Shown: in pieces, positions 16,362-23,466 of the stretch | How the letters are laid out: the number at the start of each line of letters is the position of its first letter | How positions within the stretch are numbered: position 1 is the stretch's first letter | Assembly: GCF_000211855.2 (NCBI RefSeq) | Contig: NC_015638.1 | Span: 2,267,001-2,331,000 of the forward strand | Source: Lacinutrix sp. 5H-3-7-4 | GTDB taxonomy: Bacteria; Bacteroidota; Bacteroidia; Flavobacteriales; Flavobacteriaceae | Direction: 5' to 3' | Length of the DNA: 64,000 nucleotides | Notes under the pieces: generated by a model | The model's input: only the letters and a program-made list of their open reading frames with translations | What the model was told of the DNA's origin: nothing | Databases searched by the model: none | Made by a program: the position numbers and the translations under genes

Positions 16362-17075
16362 TTAAAATTTAATATCTTCGTTATCTTCTTTAATTATTTC
16401 TTTTTCTGTTTCTTTAATTAGCAATTCTAATAGTAAGGTTTTTAAGTCAATATAATTAACTGTTAAGGTAGTTTCGTATATGACTAAATTGTCTTTTTGT
16501 CGAACAAAATCATATTTGTCTATAAATTCATTATCGATTAATGCTTGTTTTAAATCTTGGTCTTGTAATCTTTCTGAATTTTCTTTTACTTTGGTTTCAA
16601 GCCAATTAGGTTTGCTAAATCCATAATCTCCATCCCATTTTTCTATTGGCAAAATATTTAATTGCATTAGGTTTCCATTTCTGTTGTATACTGGTTCGAG
16701 AAAATATTGTCCGTTTCCAGTTAACGTTTTACCATCTTTTTCAGTCGAAATACTTGTTTTAAATGTATAACCTGCACCAAGTTCAAAAGTGCCTGCCATA
16801 TTAGAAATTCTGTTAGAACTTGAATATGAAACTGTTTTTCCTTCATTACGTAATTTGTGAACGTGTTTTTTATAGTCCGCTTTCGTCATTCCAATTGTAA
16901 AACCAAGGAATAGTGTGTCAGTAGAATGAGGTGTTGTTTTAATTAGGCTATCAAGTACTGTTTTGTTTGAGTATTCAATAGTTTGTTTTCCTGTATTGTG
17001 TTTTCTTCGAGAATTTTCACACGAAGTCAAAATTCCAATTGTTATGATAATTCCTAATAGTATTTTTATTTTCAT
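16362..17075 (-). CDS. Hypothetical lipoprotein
   Basis: A 237-residue protein with a lipoprotein signal (hydrophobic residues 4-17, then ILTSC with Cys at 19) and a hydrophilic mature region. The segment LFLGFTIGMTKADYKKHVHKL resembles the start of small periplasmic domains that sense or bind, but I do not recognise a family. The gene is bracketed by a 9-bp inverted repeat (16347-16355 and 17096-17104). It is preceded on its own strand by a copy of the palindromic repeat that recurs upstream of the next three genes. This suggests arrival as a discrete cassette-like unit. Confidence 0.6.
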   Translation of the reverse strand: MKIKILLGIIITIGILTSCENSRRKHNTGKQTIEYSNKTVLDSLIKTTPHSTDTLFLGFTIGMTKADYKKHVHKLRNEGKTVSYSSSNRISNMAGTFELGAGYTFKTSISTEKDGKTLTGNGQYFLEPVYNRNGNLMQLNILPIEKWDGDYGFSKPNWLETKVKENSERLQDQDLKQALIDNEFIDKYDFVRQKDNLVIYETTLTVNYIDLKTLLLELLIKETEKEIIKEDNEDIKF

Positions 17076-17104
17076 AAAGTTCGTGTTTTCAGCTTGCAGG
17101 TAAC

Positions 17105-17168
17105 GTGTCGACTGATATGAAAACGTTTTAATGTTTTATATCAAACGATAGTTTAAATTACGAAGTTA
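17105..17168. repeat. Palindromic repeat, copy A
   Basis: Begins GTGTCGACTGATATGAAAAC and runs through a TTTTAATG core into ATATCAAACGATAGTTTAAA and TTACGAAGTTA. The centre is palindromic (TGATAT...ATATCA around AAAACGTTT..ATGTTTT), so it can fold. It starts 29 bases upstream of the start of the minus-strand lipoprotein gene and is the reference copy for B-E. Confidence 0.8.
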
Positions 17169-17206
17169 GTTTATTTTTTATTCAAAATCAATTGTTATAT
17201 AGATGA

Positions 17207-17315
17207 TTACAAAATCTAAAAAAATGGTACATATTACCTTTATAAGTGCTTACGGTGTTTTAGAGAATACGCATAAAATGGATTTAGTAGATAATGATTT
17301 TACAACTTCAATATT
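17207..17315 (+). pseudogene. Truncated 3' end of an ATPase_2/DUF234 gene
   Basis: These 109 bases match 16096-16204 inside the intact ATPase gene with only two mismatches (G to T at the GCG/GCT codon, G to T at GAG/GAT). They encode the C-terminal ENTHKMDLV-DNDFTTSI segment, but there is no upstream part of the gene. The near-identity shows a recent duplication or recombination event, not ancient decay. It lies between repeat copy A and the minus-strand LprI-like gene, antisense to the latter's transcript. Confidence 0.85.
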
Positions 17316-17344
17316 GTTTAAGTGGTTTGATAGTGTTATTGTAT

Positions 17345-17761
17345 TTAGTTTTGTATAAGTAATTCTATTTCTTTAATTCTTAATTCGGTTGAATTGACCA
17401 TAGACCATAAATAATAAATTCCAAGAGCATTGCTATTCAAACCTTCACAGAAAATTTCGCTTTGCATTCGTCTATTTAAAACCCATTCTTTGTGATAAAG
17501 TTTAATTTTTGATTTTAAAGTATCATTTTTTACCTTTTTAAGGTAAGTTATAAATCGTTTATTTAAAATTGAATCTACTTTTTTAAATTTTAGATTAAGG
17601 CATATTTTTTGCTCTATGCTTGTTCCGCTTTGATTTTCACAGTCACTATTTTTTACCATTTTCATATATTCAAGATTGGATAATCTTTTAGCATCTTCGT
17701 AATCTTGTGAATAAATAGGAATAACAAATAAAATAAATAGTAATAGAATAAGATATTTCAT
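17345..17761 (-). CDS. LprI-like (DUF1311) secreted protein
   Basis: A 138-residue protein with a signal peptide (residues 1-18, ending in IYSQ). The mature part has the DUF1311/LprI layout: a first Cys (SDCENQSGTSIEQKICLN), then ILNKRFITYLKK, then a basic WVLNRRMQSEIFCEG segment with a further Cys and a C-terminal ELRIKEIELL helix. LprI of Mycobacterium inhibits lysozyme; for most relatives the role is unknown, so lysozyme inhibition is only a possibility. A half copy of the palindromic repeat lies 34 bases upstream of its start. The ATPase gene fragment follows its 3' end. Confidence 0.7.
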   Translation of the reverse strand: MKYLILLLFILFVIPIYSQDYEDAKRLSNLEYMKMVKNSDCENQSGTSIEQKICLNLKFKKVDSILNKRFITYLKKVKNDTLKSKIKLYHKEWVLNRRMQSEIFCEGLNSNALGIYYLWSMVNSTELRIKEIELLIQN

Positions 17762-17794
17762 TAAAAATTTAAGTTTTTCAAAATTATGTGTAGC

Positions 17795-17828
17795 GTGTTG
17801 ACTTATATGAAAACGTTTAAATGTTTTC
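17795..17828. repeat. Palindromic repeat, half copy B
   Basis: GTGTTGACTTATATGAAAAC followed by GTTTAAATGTTTT. It matches the left half of copy A and stops at the TGTTTT end of the core. It starts 34 bases upstream of the minus-strand LprI-like gene. Confidence 0.75.
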
Positions 17829-17904
17829 TTTGGATAATTTATTGGTTAAATTATTACTTATATGTAAGAATAGTTATAAGCAATAAACTTTTACTTGTAA
17901 TGCT

Positions 17905-18423
17905 CTAGTTGTTTTTTATTCCATTCTCTGTGTCTAAAAGTTTTAATTCTTTATGGTAGTTTTCAATTCTTGACTTTGCATTACCATCAATTAATAAAAT
18001 GATAATTAATATTGAAATGGTTGTGATACTAATTGCTCTCCAAGTAGGTGTCTTAATAAATAGAATTAATAACGCAGCTATGATAATTAATATAGGAACT
18101 ATTTTAAATACAACTGCAAATTGCTTTATAGTGCTTTTAGAACGTTCAATTTCGGACTTATAAAAGGTAATTTTATCGGTATTAAAATCCTTTTCAAATT
18201 GTTTAACTCTTTGGGTATTGGCATAGTTAGTACCAATGCCAATTATTAGCAGTAATATACCTGCTATTAAGGTTGGAATGATATAAGCCTTTGCTAAATC
18301 TGTTTTTCCTAATTGCCTAAATCCAACACTTGCGATTAAAAATGCAATCGCAAAGAAAATAAAGAAACGTGTTGAGAATACTTCGGCTTTTGCCCAATTT
18401 ATTGCTATTTTTAATAGGTCCAT
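17905..18423 (-). CDS. Hypothetical four-helix membrane protein
   Basis: A 172-residue protein with about four transmembrane segments (near residues 20-35, 47-65, 100-120 and 127-146). A charged cytosolic or periplasmic loop (about 70-98, with FNTDKITFYKSEIERSKSTI) separates the first and second pair. No family is recognised. The gene sits alone between two copies of the palindromic repeat, with copy C starting 25 bases upstream of its ATG. Its mixed context suggests an accessory gene. Confidence 0.55.
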   Translation of the reverse strand: MDLLKIAINWAKAEVFSTRFFIFFAIAFLIASVGFRQLGKTDLAKAYIIPTLIAGILLLIIGIGTNYANTQRVKQFEKDFNTDKITFYKSEIERSKSTIKQFAVVFKIVPILIIIAALLILFIKTPTWRAISITTISILIIILLIDGNAKSRIENYHKELKLLDTENGIKNN

Positions 18424-18447
18424 AGTTACATTTTCTAATTACACAAC

Positions 18448-18499
18448 GTGTCGACTGATATGAAAACGTTTAAATGTTTTCTATTAAACTATCGTGTTT
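18448..18499. repeat. Palindromic repeat, copy C
   Basis: Begins GTGTCGACTGATATGAAAAC and GTTTAAATGTTTT like copies A and B. It then continues CTATTAAACTATCGTG, that is, with the inverse form of the outer arm. It starts 25 bases upstream of the start of the minus-strand membrane-protein gene. Confidence 0.75.
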
Positions 18500-18625
18500 A
18501 TTTGTGCTTTATTACGTTTTTAAACACCTAATTTAGCAAATAAAAACTGAATAAAAAATCCAATAGGATTTTTGTAAGTAGGTGAGAACTAGTAATTACT
18601 TATGGCCATTGTTAGGTGCTGGTTT

Positions 18626-19447
18626 TTATTCAGTTTTCTTATTGGGTTTAGCTCTTTTAATATTTATAAATGGGCTTTTAATTAAATAGAGGAATGATTG
18701 TTTTTCATCTGTATCAAATTCTACCAATCCATATTTCATATCTTCTACTGGCATCATTTTAAAAGTTCCAAATAATCTGTCCCAAATTATAAATATATCT
18801 GCATAGTTTGAATCTGTAAAAATTTGATCTTGTTGATGGTGAACTCTATGATGGTCTGGCATTACAAATAATAATCCTAAAGACGAATTCAACCACTTTG
18901 GATAATTTAAATTTGCATGCTCAAAAAAGAAGAATACATAAAGGATGAAATAATATAATGCCATAGAAAAAACATCTGTCCCAAATAGCGCAGCAGTAAT
19001 TATATTTCCAATTCCAAATACAAGAATTAACTCTATAGGATGAAAACGAAAAACTGTTGAAGAATCCATTGTTGTATCGCTGTGGTGTACTCTATGAAAT
19101 CGCCATAGTAAAGGGATTTTGTGAGTTCCTCTATGAATCCAGTACGCTGTAATGTCATACAACGCAACAGAAAGACAAAGTTTAGCCCAAACGGGTAATT
19201 TAATTAGATATAGAAGTCCAATATTGTTTTCATTTAACCATTCAATTGAAAACACTTGAAATGTAACAAAGAAGATATTTAAAATCACAAGTATAATTTG
19301 GAACAGCACATTTTGGAATAAATGATTAATTCTTTTTTTGTAACTAAATGGCGATTGCATTATTTGCTCTAAAGAAAAGAAGAAGGCAATTAATCCAATT
19401 ACAATATAATTTGGGTCTATTTCCAATAATTTGTTTATTAAATCCAT
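18626..19447 (-). CDS. Sterol desaturase / fatty acid hydroxylase family protein
   Basis: A 273-residue integral membrane di-iron enzyme of the fatty-acid hydroxylase superfamily. The His-box clusters are clear: HRGTH, then HRVHH, then DHHRVHHQQ, interspersed with about four transmembrane segments. Such enzymes hydroxylate or desaturate lipid chains using O2; substrates for Bacteroidota members are mostly unknown, and carotenoid or ornithine-lipid hydroxylation are possibilities. A palindromic repeat copy lies 59 bases upstream, and the 3' flank has CATTGTTAGGTGCTGG, similar to the 3' flank of the lipoprotein gene at 16362. It looks like an independent accessory gene, not part of a lipid operon. 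Confidence 0.88.
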   Translation of the reverse strand: MDLINKLLEIDPNYIVIGLIAFFFSLEQIMQSPFSYKKRINHLFQNVLFQIILVILNIFFVTFQVFSIEWLNENNIGLLYLIKLPVWAKLCLSVALYDITAYWIHRGTHKIPLLWRFHRVHHSDTTMDSSTVFRFHPIELILVFGIGNIITAALFGTDVFSMALYYFILYVFFFFEHANLNYPKWLNSSLGLLFVMPDHHRVHHQQDQIFTDSNYADIFIIWDRLFGTFKMMPVEDMKYGLVEFDTDEKQSFLYLIKSPFINIKRAKPNKKTE

Positions 19448-19505
19448 AGTTAAAAAAATATTAGATTAATTGGCTAGATGCGTTTTTATAACTTGCAACG
19501 AACAT

Positions 19506-19566
19506 GTTGCCTGTTATAAAACGTTTAAATTTTTTATATCAAACGATAGTTTGTACTACGAAGTTA
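19506..19566. repeat. Palindromic repeat, copy D
   Basis: Begins GTTGCCTGTTATAAAACG, then the TTTAAAT core, then ATATCAAACGATAGTTT and TACTACGAAGTTA. The right half is nearly the same as copy A. The adjacent flank (AATCAATTG then ATA) also matches the flank of copy A, just before each ATPase fragment. Confidence 0.75.
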
Positions 19567-19617
19567 ATCTATTTTTAATAAATAATCAATTGATATACAG
19601 TTGTTTGTATTGTTTTA

Positions 19618-19685
19618 AGGAATGCGCTTAAAAAGGATTTGGTAGCAAACGATTTTCCTATTTCTGTTTTTTTTTTTTTGATATG
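19618..19685 (+). pseudogene. Second, diverged 3' end of an ATPase_2/DUF234 gene
   Basis: This segment keeps the reading pattern N..K.DLV.NDF..S.FF of the ATPase C-terminus (N A L K K D L V A N D F P I S V F F). It differs at many bases from 16158-16215, so it descends from a paralogue, not from the neighbouring gene. It contains a run of 13 T residues. It joins directly to taatttaaattatcg, just as the intact ATPase gene joins to taatttaaactatcg after its stop codon. Confidence 0.65.
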
Positions 19686-19764
19686 TAATTTAAATTATCG
19701 TGTTGACTAATATGAAAACGTTTAACTGTTTTATATTAAACGATAGTTTATACTACGAAGCTAG
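19686..19764. repeat. Palindromic repeat, full copy E
   Basis: The most complete copy. The left outer arm TAATTTAAATTATCG and right arm CGATAGTTTATACTA surround an inner palindrome TAATATGAAAAC...GTTTTATATTA centred on GTTTAACT. The unit is about 79 bp and can form one long imperfect hairpin. It lies between the ATPase gene fragment and the 3' end of the putative immunity operon. Confidence 0.8.
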
Positions 19765-19822
19765 ATTTTTTATAAAATAAACACTTGCCAAAGCAATTAA
19801 TTACGCACGGTGTGCTAATAGT

Positions 19823-20668
19823 TTATTTAGTTTTCTCTTCTAAATCTTTATAAAAACTTGAGTTTTTTAAATAGTTAATACATTCCTCTTTATTATCCAG
19901 CTTTTTATAAGTTTTTATGGTTATAACATTGTTGAATAGCTTTATATGGGCTAAATTCTTTTTGTTATTATATTTTAATTTACTTAATTGATTGTCAATT
20001 TCTATTTTAAGCTCTTTTGGATTTGGAAATTGTGAGTAAATCTTTTCGAATAGTTCTTTTTCGTAAATAGAAAACGAATTAACTTCTAATTCTGGATAGA
20101 TGTTTTTATAATCGTATTCAAAAGCTCGTTTTAATATTACCGAAATAGCATCAGCTTTTCTGTCAAGTTTATTTAAAACATCGTATTTCCATATTGCAAG
20201 ATTTATTTTTTGAAAAACAAGCGAGGCTAAAGAATTAGTATAGTATTTAAATTCACTATTTGCTTTTTCAATATAAGTTAATCCTTTTTCAAAGTCATTT
20301 TTTTCTTCAATAAAATAATAAGCAAGCTTTTTTGCTACATTAAAGCGGTAATTAGAGTATGGCTTATCTTTTCTATAATTTTTTTCCTTATCGTCTAAAT
20401 TTGAGTTAACTATCTTATTATAATATACAAGCATTTCTTTTTCATTATACTCTTTGTAGTAATAGTAAAAAATAGTTTCTAGTGTTTTACCATATGCTGA
20501 GGAATTATTGTCAACCTCTTTTTCGATTTTTTTTAAACATTTTAGCGCTTTACTTTTATTTTCTGAGTGAAATAATTCAACACATTTATTAAATTCTAAT
20601 TCAAAATCATCTTGCGCCAATGTGTTATATGAATAACATAAAAAAAATAGAATCAATAGTTTTTTCAT
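19823..20668 (-). CDS. Periplasmic helical-repeat protein, candidate immunity protein
   Basis: A 281-residue protein with a signal peptide (residues 1-18, ending in TLAQ), then repeated helix pairs of TPR-like character (CVELFHSENKSKALKCLKKI, YYNKIVNSNLDDKEKNYRK, FNVAKKLAYYFIEEKNDFEK, KADAISVILKRAFEYDYKN). No enzyme motif is visible. It is the last gene of a minus-strand operon of four that starts with an Hcp/TssD tube protein and a lipase-like protein. A periplasmic partner at that position is what is expected of an immunity protein against a phospholipase effector acting in the periplasm. That role is inference from context only. Confidence 0.55.
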   Translation of the reverse strand: MKKLLILFFLCYSYNTLAQDDFELEFNKCVELFHSENKSKALKCLKKIEKEVDNNSSAYGKTLETIFYYYYKEYNEKEMLVYYNKIVNSNLDDKEKNYRKDKPYSNYRFNVAKKLAYYFIEEKNDFEKGLTYIEKANSEFKYYTNSLASLVFQKINLAIWKYDVLNKLDRKADAISVILKRAFEYDYKNIYPELEVNSFSIYEKELFEKIYSQFPNPKELKIEIDNQLSKLKYNNKKNLAHIKLFNNVITIKTYKKLDNKEECINYLKNSSFYKDLEEKTK

Positions 20669-20712
20669 AATTTGTGGTAAATGCGTATTAAATATAATTC
20701 TGTTTTAAAAAA

Positions 20713-21036
20713 TTAATTAAACAATATATAATCTGAAATAAATAGATAGAGTCTTTCTACTATAAAAGCTAATGTAACAACTATTAGTGCAATAAGAACA
20801 CGTGTTTTACTAAAAGTATACAATTCTGGGAGGTTTCTTTTTTTGTTTATATAATAATTGGCTCCAAAAAACAGGATAATTGATAAGGCTGTGGTATATG
20901 TTCCAGCAACTACGATATAGAAATCTTTAATCCAACTGTAACCTCCGGTAAATAAAACGACGTAAAGGTACTTTCCTATAAAATTTAATAATAATATAAG
21001 AAGACTCCAAAGTAAAATTTTAAGTATTGATTTCAT
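20713..21036 (-). CDS. Small three-helix membrane protein, effector-module accessory
   Basis: A 107-residue protein with about three transmembrane segments (residues 4-28, 40-62 and 80-100). I do not recognise a family. It starts 34 bases after the lipase-like gene and ends 44 bases before the periplasmic repeat-protein gene, all on the minus strand, so it is part of the same transcript. By context it could be a second immunity or membrane-anchoring component of the candidate effector module. Confidence 0.55.
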   Translation of the reverse strand: MKSILKILLWSLLILLLNFIGKYLYVVLFTGGYSWIKDFYIVVAGTYTTALSIILFFGANYYINKKRNLPELYTFSKTRVLIALIVVTLAFIVERLYLFISDYILFN

Positions 21037-21070
21037 GTATTTTAAATTACAAATTAAAAAATAGGACTTC

Positions 21071-22675
21071 TTATTTATAACCAGGATTACTACCTGAAGA
21101 GAAAGAACTGGTTAGTGCTTCTCTAACATTAAGTTTAGAGTCGTCAAACAATGCGCTATGGCTTAAACTGTGAGCATTCATGGCTAAATATGGAATACTT
21201 CCAGGTTTTACTTTTAGGCTAGTGTTATTTATATCGTCTTGCGATATTAAATTGGCATTGTATTTTTTTATTAGTTTGTGATAGATGGTTAGGTTTTTTC
21301 TCATTTCTTTTATTTGTGTGTCTAAATCACCAAATACAGCATATTCTAACCAGTCCATGCCATTTATTATTTTTTCTAAATCTTTAGGTATAATAAATTG
21401 ACTACTTAATCTCATTAAAATTTCTTTTAAAGAGTTTTCGTCATTTCTTTTCATAGCATCTTCTATGCCTTTTGCAAAAGGTTCAAAATTAGATTTGTTT
21501 TTACTTTTATGGTAAGGATCCATTTCTGTAATATCGAAATCTTCAATTGTAAAACTACCATTAACTTGTTGCTCTGGTGACCAAGAAGTATCGTCTATTT
21601 TTAAAAGGAGTCCGTTATCTTTTTCAGTAAAAATATTAACTAATAAACTTAATAAATAGCTATCGCTTTCATTTACTTTAATACTAAGTACTTTATTAAA
21701 TACTGTAAGTAAAGGCACAAGTTCTAGATCTTCTAAAAATTCTGCTCTTCCATAACCACCATCTCTATTCTTTTTGTTTTTATTAAATGTAGTTTTTCTT
21801 TCTGTTATTAGCGTGTGTAAAGTGTTTACTATTACTAAAAATTCTTTTTTCTCTGGAGATACTATATTTCTATTTCCAATAAATGCTACATTATCTGCAA
21901 TAACCTTAATTATAGTTTCGGCTTCAGCTAGAATTTTATGTGTAGTGTCCCAAATTGCAGGACCTTCTTCATCATTATTTATTACAAAGTCTGATAAATG
22001 CTCATAGGCACTTAAATCTATAGTTTTAATAGTGTCTATAGCAGCATCCATTTTGTCTTTGTCTTTAAAGTTTCCTATTAAATATTCTAGGTTTTTTAAA
22101 GTAAAATCTGCTATAAAACGTTGTGTAATATCATATTGATTATGAACGTTTATAATTTTACATTCTGGATGCAACTTACTATGATTTAGTTGATGTTGCT
22201 CTTTAAAAAATGGAGTAGATAAGTAGGTAATACTTTTAACTTTCCAATATTTAGGGAAGCTTTCGTTAGTAGCAATAATTTCTGTAAATTGATTTATTAC
22301 ATTTCCACCATGAGAGTGCCCAATTAAATGTAAATGGACTTCTTTATTTGTCCAATTACTATACACTCTTAAAAGTAAATCTAGTAAACGATTGGCTGCT
22401 TCTGTACGATCGTTTGTATTGTTATCTCCAGACCAGCTAAAAAATGAGTCTTCTATGTGTAGGTCTAAAAACTGAGGTTTTAAATCCTTAACGCTTTGCC
22501 ATAAATTATCTGTGCCTCTCCAATAGTCTTTATTTGCTTGATGTTTAAGACCAGTTGTGTTTATAGGATCTGTGGTTCCTGCTACAAATTGAATAACATC
22601 TTTGGGTGGTTTTATAGTAGCATTTACAGATTTAGTTGTACCGTCTTCAAATTGTAATCTAAATTTATTTGCCAT
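21071..22675 (-). CDS. GHSHGG lipase-like protein, candidate T6SS effector
   Basis: A 534-residue protein without a signal peptide. After a short N-terminal beta region, residues 25-200 look like an alpha/beta-hydrolase core. The nucleophile elbow GHSHGG lies at 119-124 (Ser121) after the strand EVHLHLI, and the strand KSITYLSTPFF and segment IINVHNQYDITQRF are candidate acid-bearing regions. The C-terminal part ends with NAHSLSHSALFDD, a candidate catalytic His region. It starts 11 bases after an Hcp/TssD gene. A cargo that lacks a signal peptide and follows Hcp fits a T6SS lipase (Tle-like) effector. The specific lipid substrate and delivery are inferred. Confidence 0.7.
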   Translation of the reverse strand: MANKFRLQFEDGTTKSVNATIKPPKDVIQFVAGTTDPINTTGLKHQANKDYWRGTDNLWQSVKDLKPQFLDLHIEDSFFSWSGDNNTNDRTEAANRLLDLLLRVYSNWTNKEVHLHLIGHSHGGNVINQFTEIIATNESFPKYWKVKSITYLSTPFFKEQHQLNHSKLHPECKIINVHNQYDITQRFIADFTLKNLEYLIGNFKDKDKMDAAIDTIKTIDLSAYEHLSDFVINNDEEGPAIWDTTHKILAEAETIIKVIADNVAFIGNRNIVSPEKKEFLVIVNTLHTLITERKTTFNKNKKNRDGGYGRAEFLEDLELVPLLTVFNKVLSIKVNESDSYLLSLLVNIFTEKDNGLLLKIDDTSWSPEQQVNGSFTIEDFDITEMDPYHKSKNKSNFEPFAKGIEDAMKRNDENSLKEILMRLSSQFIIPKDLEKIINGMDWLEYAVFGDLDTQIKEMRKNLTIYHKLIKKYNANLISQDDINNTSLKVKPGSIPYLAMNAHSLSHSALFDDSKLNVREALTSSFSSGSNPGYK

Positions 22676-22686
22676 TAATTTTTAAT

Positions 22687-23382
22687 TTATGAAGATTGAC
22701 TAATAACTTCTAATTCTATTTTTTCTAAGTTACTATTTATAATATAGTCGCTTAACTTATCGTTTTCCAAAACTTTGCCGTTGTACAAAAAGTCGTGCGT
22801 TTTATCTTCTAAGTGTATGGTTATTTTGTCTCCAATTCTATTTTCTGTTTCAATGTGAAGTACAATATTATCACCAACCTCATATTCATCAAGTTCGTAA
22901 CCATCAGCATCTGTTAATTGGTAATTAACTACTTTTTTCTCAACGTCTTTTTCTGTAGATGTTGCTTCAACGTCTTCTTTATCAAAAGTAACTCTCCAAT
23001 AGGCAGAGTATTCTGTATCAGAATTAGAATCTTTTACGCCACCACAGCTAATGCCCAAAGTTTCATGCATAGGTTCGTTGCTAACCGAAGAGAATTTTGT
23101 GTTCCAATTAACAAGGTGGCAGTCGAATAAATATAGCTTTCTAATTTTACCATTATTTATACGCGAATAAATATGAATTTGTAACTGTTTTGTCTCATTT
23201 TTAGAGAACGACCAGCTGGAAAGGTTTAAGTCTTTCCTGGATTCTATAACCATATTTATACCTTTAAAAACGGGTAAGTTAGTAGGTGTAACGTTATTAA
23301 GGGACTTTCTATTTATTGTAAAGTTAAAATCTAAAATGTTTACTTCTAAATCATCTATTAAAAGCTTTGCTTGTATGCTCAT
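22687..23382 (-). CDS. tssD: Type VI secretion tube protein TssD (Hcp) with C-terminal extension
   Basis: A 231-residue protein. Residues 1-135 match the Bacteroidota T6SS(iii) tube protein: AKLLIDDLEVNILDFNFTI, then the region NMVIESRKDLNLSSWSF, then ETKQLQIHIYSR, then LYLFDCHLVNWNTKFSS and PMHETLGIS. Hcp hexamers stack to form the secretion tube. Residues about 150-231 are an additional beta-rich domain (YELDEYEVGDNIVLHIETEN and IGDKITIHLEDKTHDFLYNG), so this is an extended Hcp that may carry or fit a specific effector. It heads an operon with a lipase-like protein. No sheath, baseplate or ClpV gene is in the window. Confidence 0.85.
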   Translation of the reverse strand: MSIQAKLLIDDLEVNILDFNFTINRKSLNNVTPTNLPVFKGINMVIESRKDLNLSSWSFSKNETKQLQIHIYSRINNGKIRKLYLFDCHLVNWNTKFSSVSNEPMHETLGISCGGVKDSNSDTEYSAYWRVTFDKEDVEATSTEKDVEKKVVNYQLTDADGYELDEYEVGDNIVLHIETENRIGDKITIHLEDKTHDFLYNGKVLENDKLSDYIINSNLEKIELEVISQSS

Positions 23383-23396
23383 AAATTTTACACTAA

Positions 23397-23461
23397 ATTT
23401 TTGATGTAAGCCTTAATTTAAGATAAAATTTTTGAAGTAAGCTTGTTTTTAAGATAAAATT
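23397..23461. repeat. 31-bp tandem repeat upstream of tssD
   Basis: Two imperfect copies with a 31-bp period: ATTTTTGATGTAAGCCTTAA... at 23397 and ATTTTTGAAGTAAGCTTGTT... at 23428. Both end in TTAAGATAAAATT. They fill almost all of the 84 bases between rdgB and the start of tssD. A role in tssD transcription is possible but unproven. Confidence 0.75.
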
Positions 23462-23466
23462 ATTTT

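Noticed and set aside
16218-19822. A classical integron attC array
   Set aside because: The sites do not match RYYYAAC and GTTRRRY consistently, and no integrase is in the window; only the cassette-like organisation is kept as a hypothesis.
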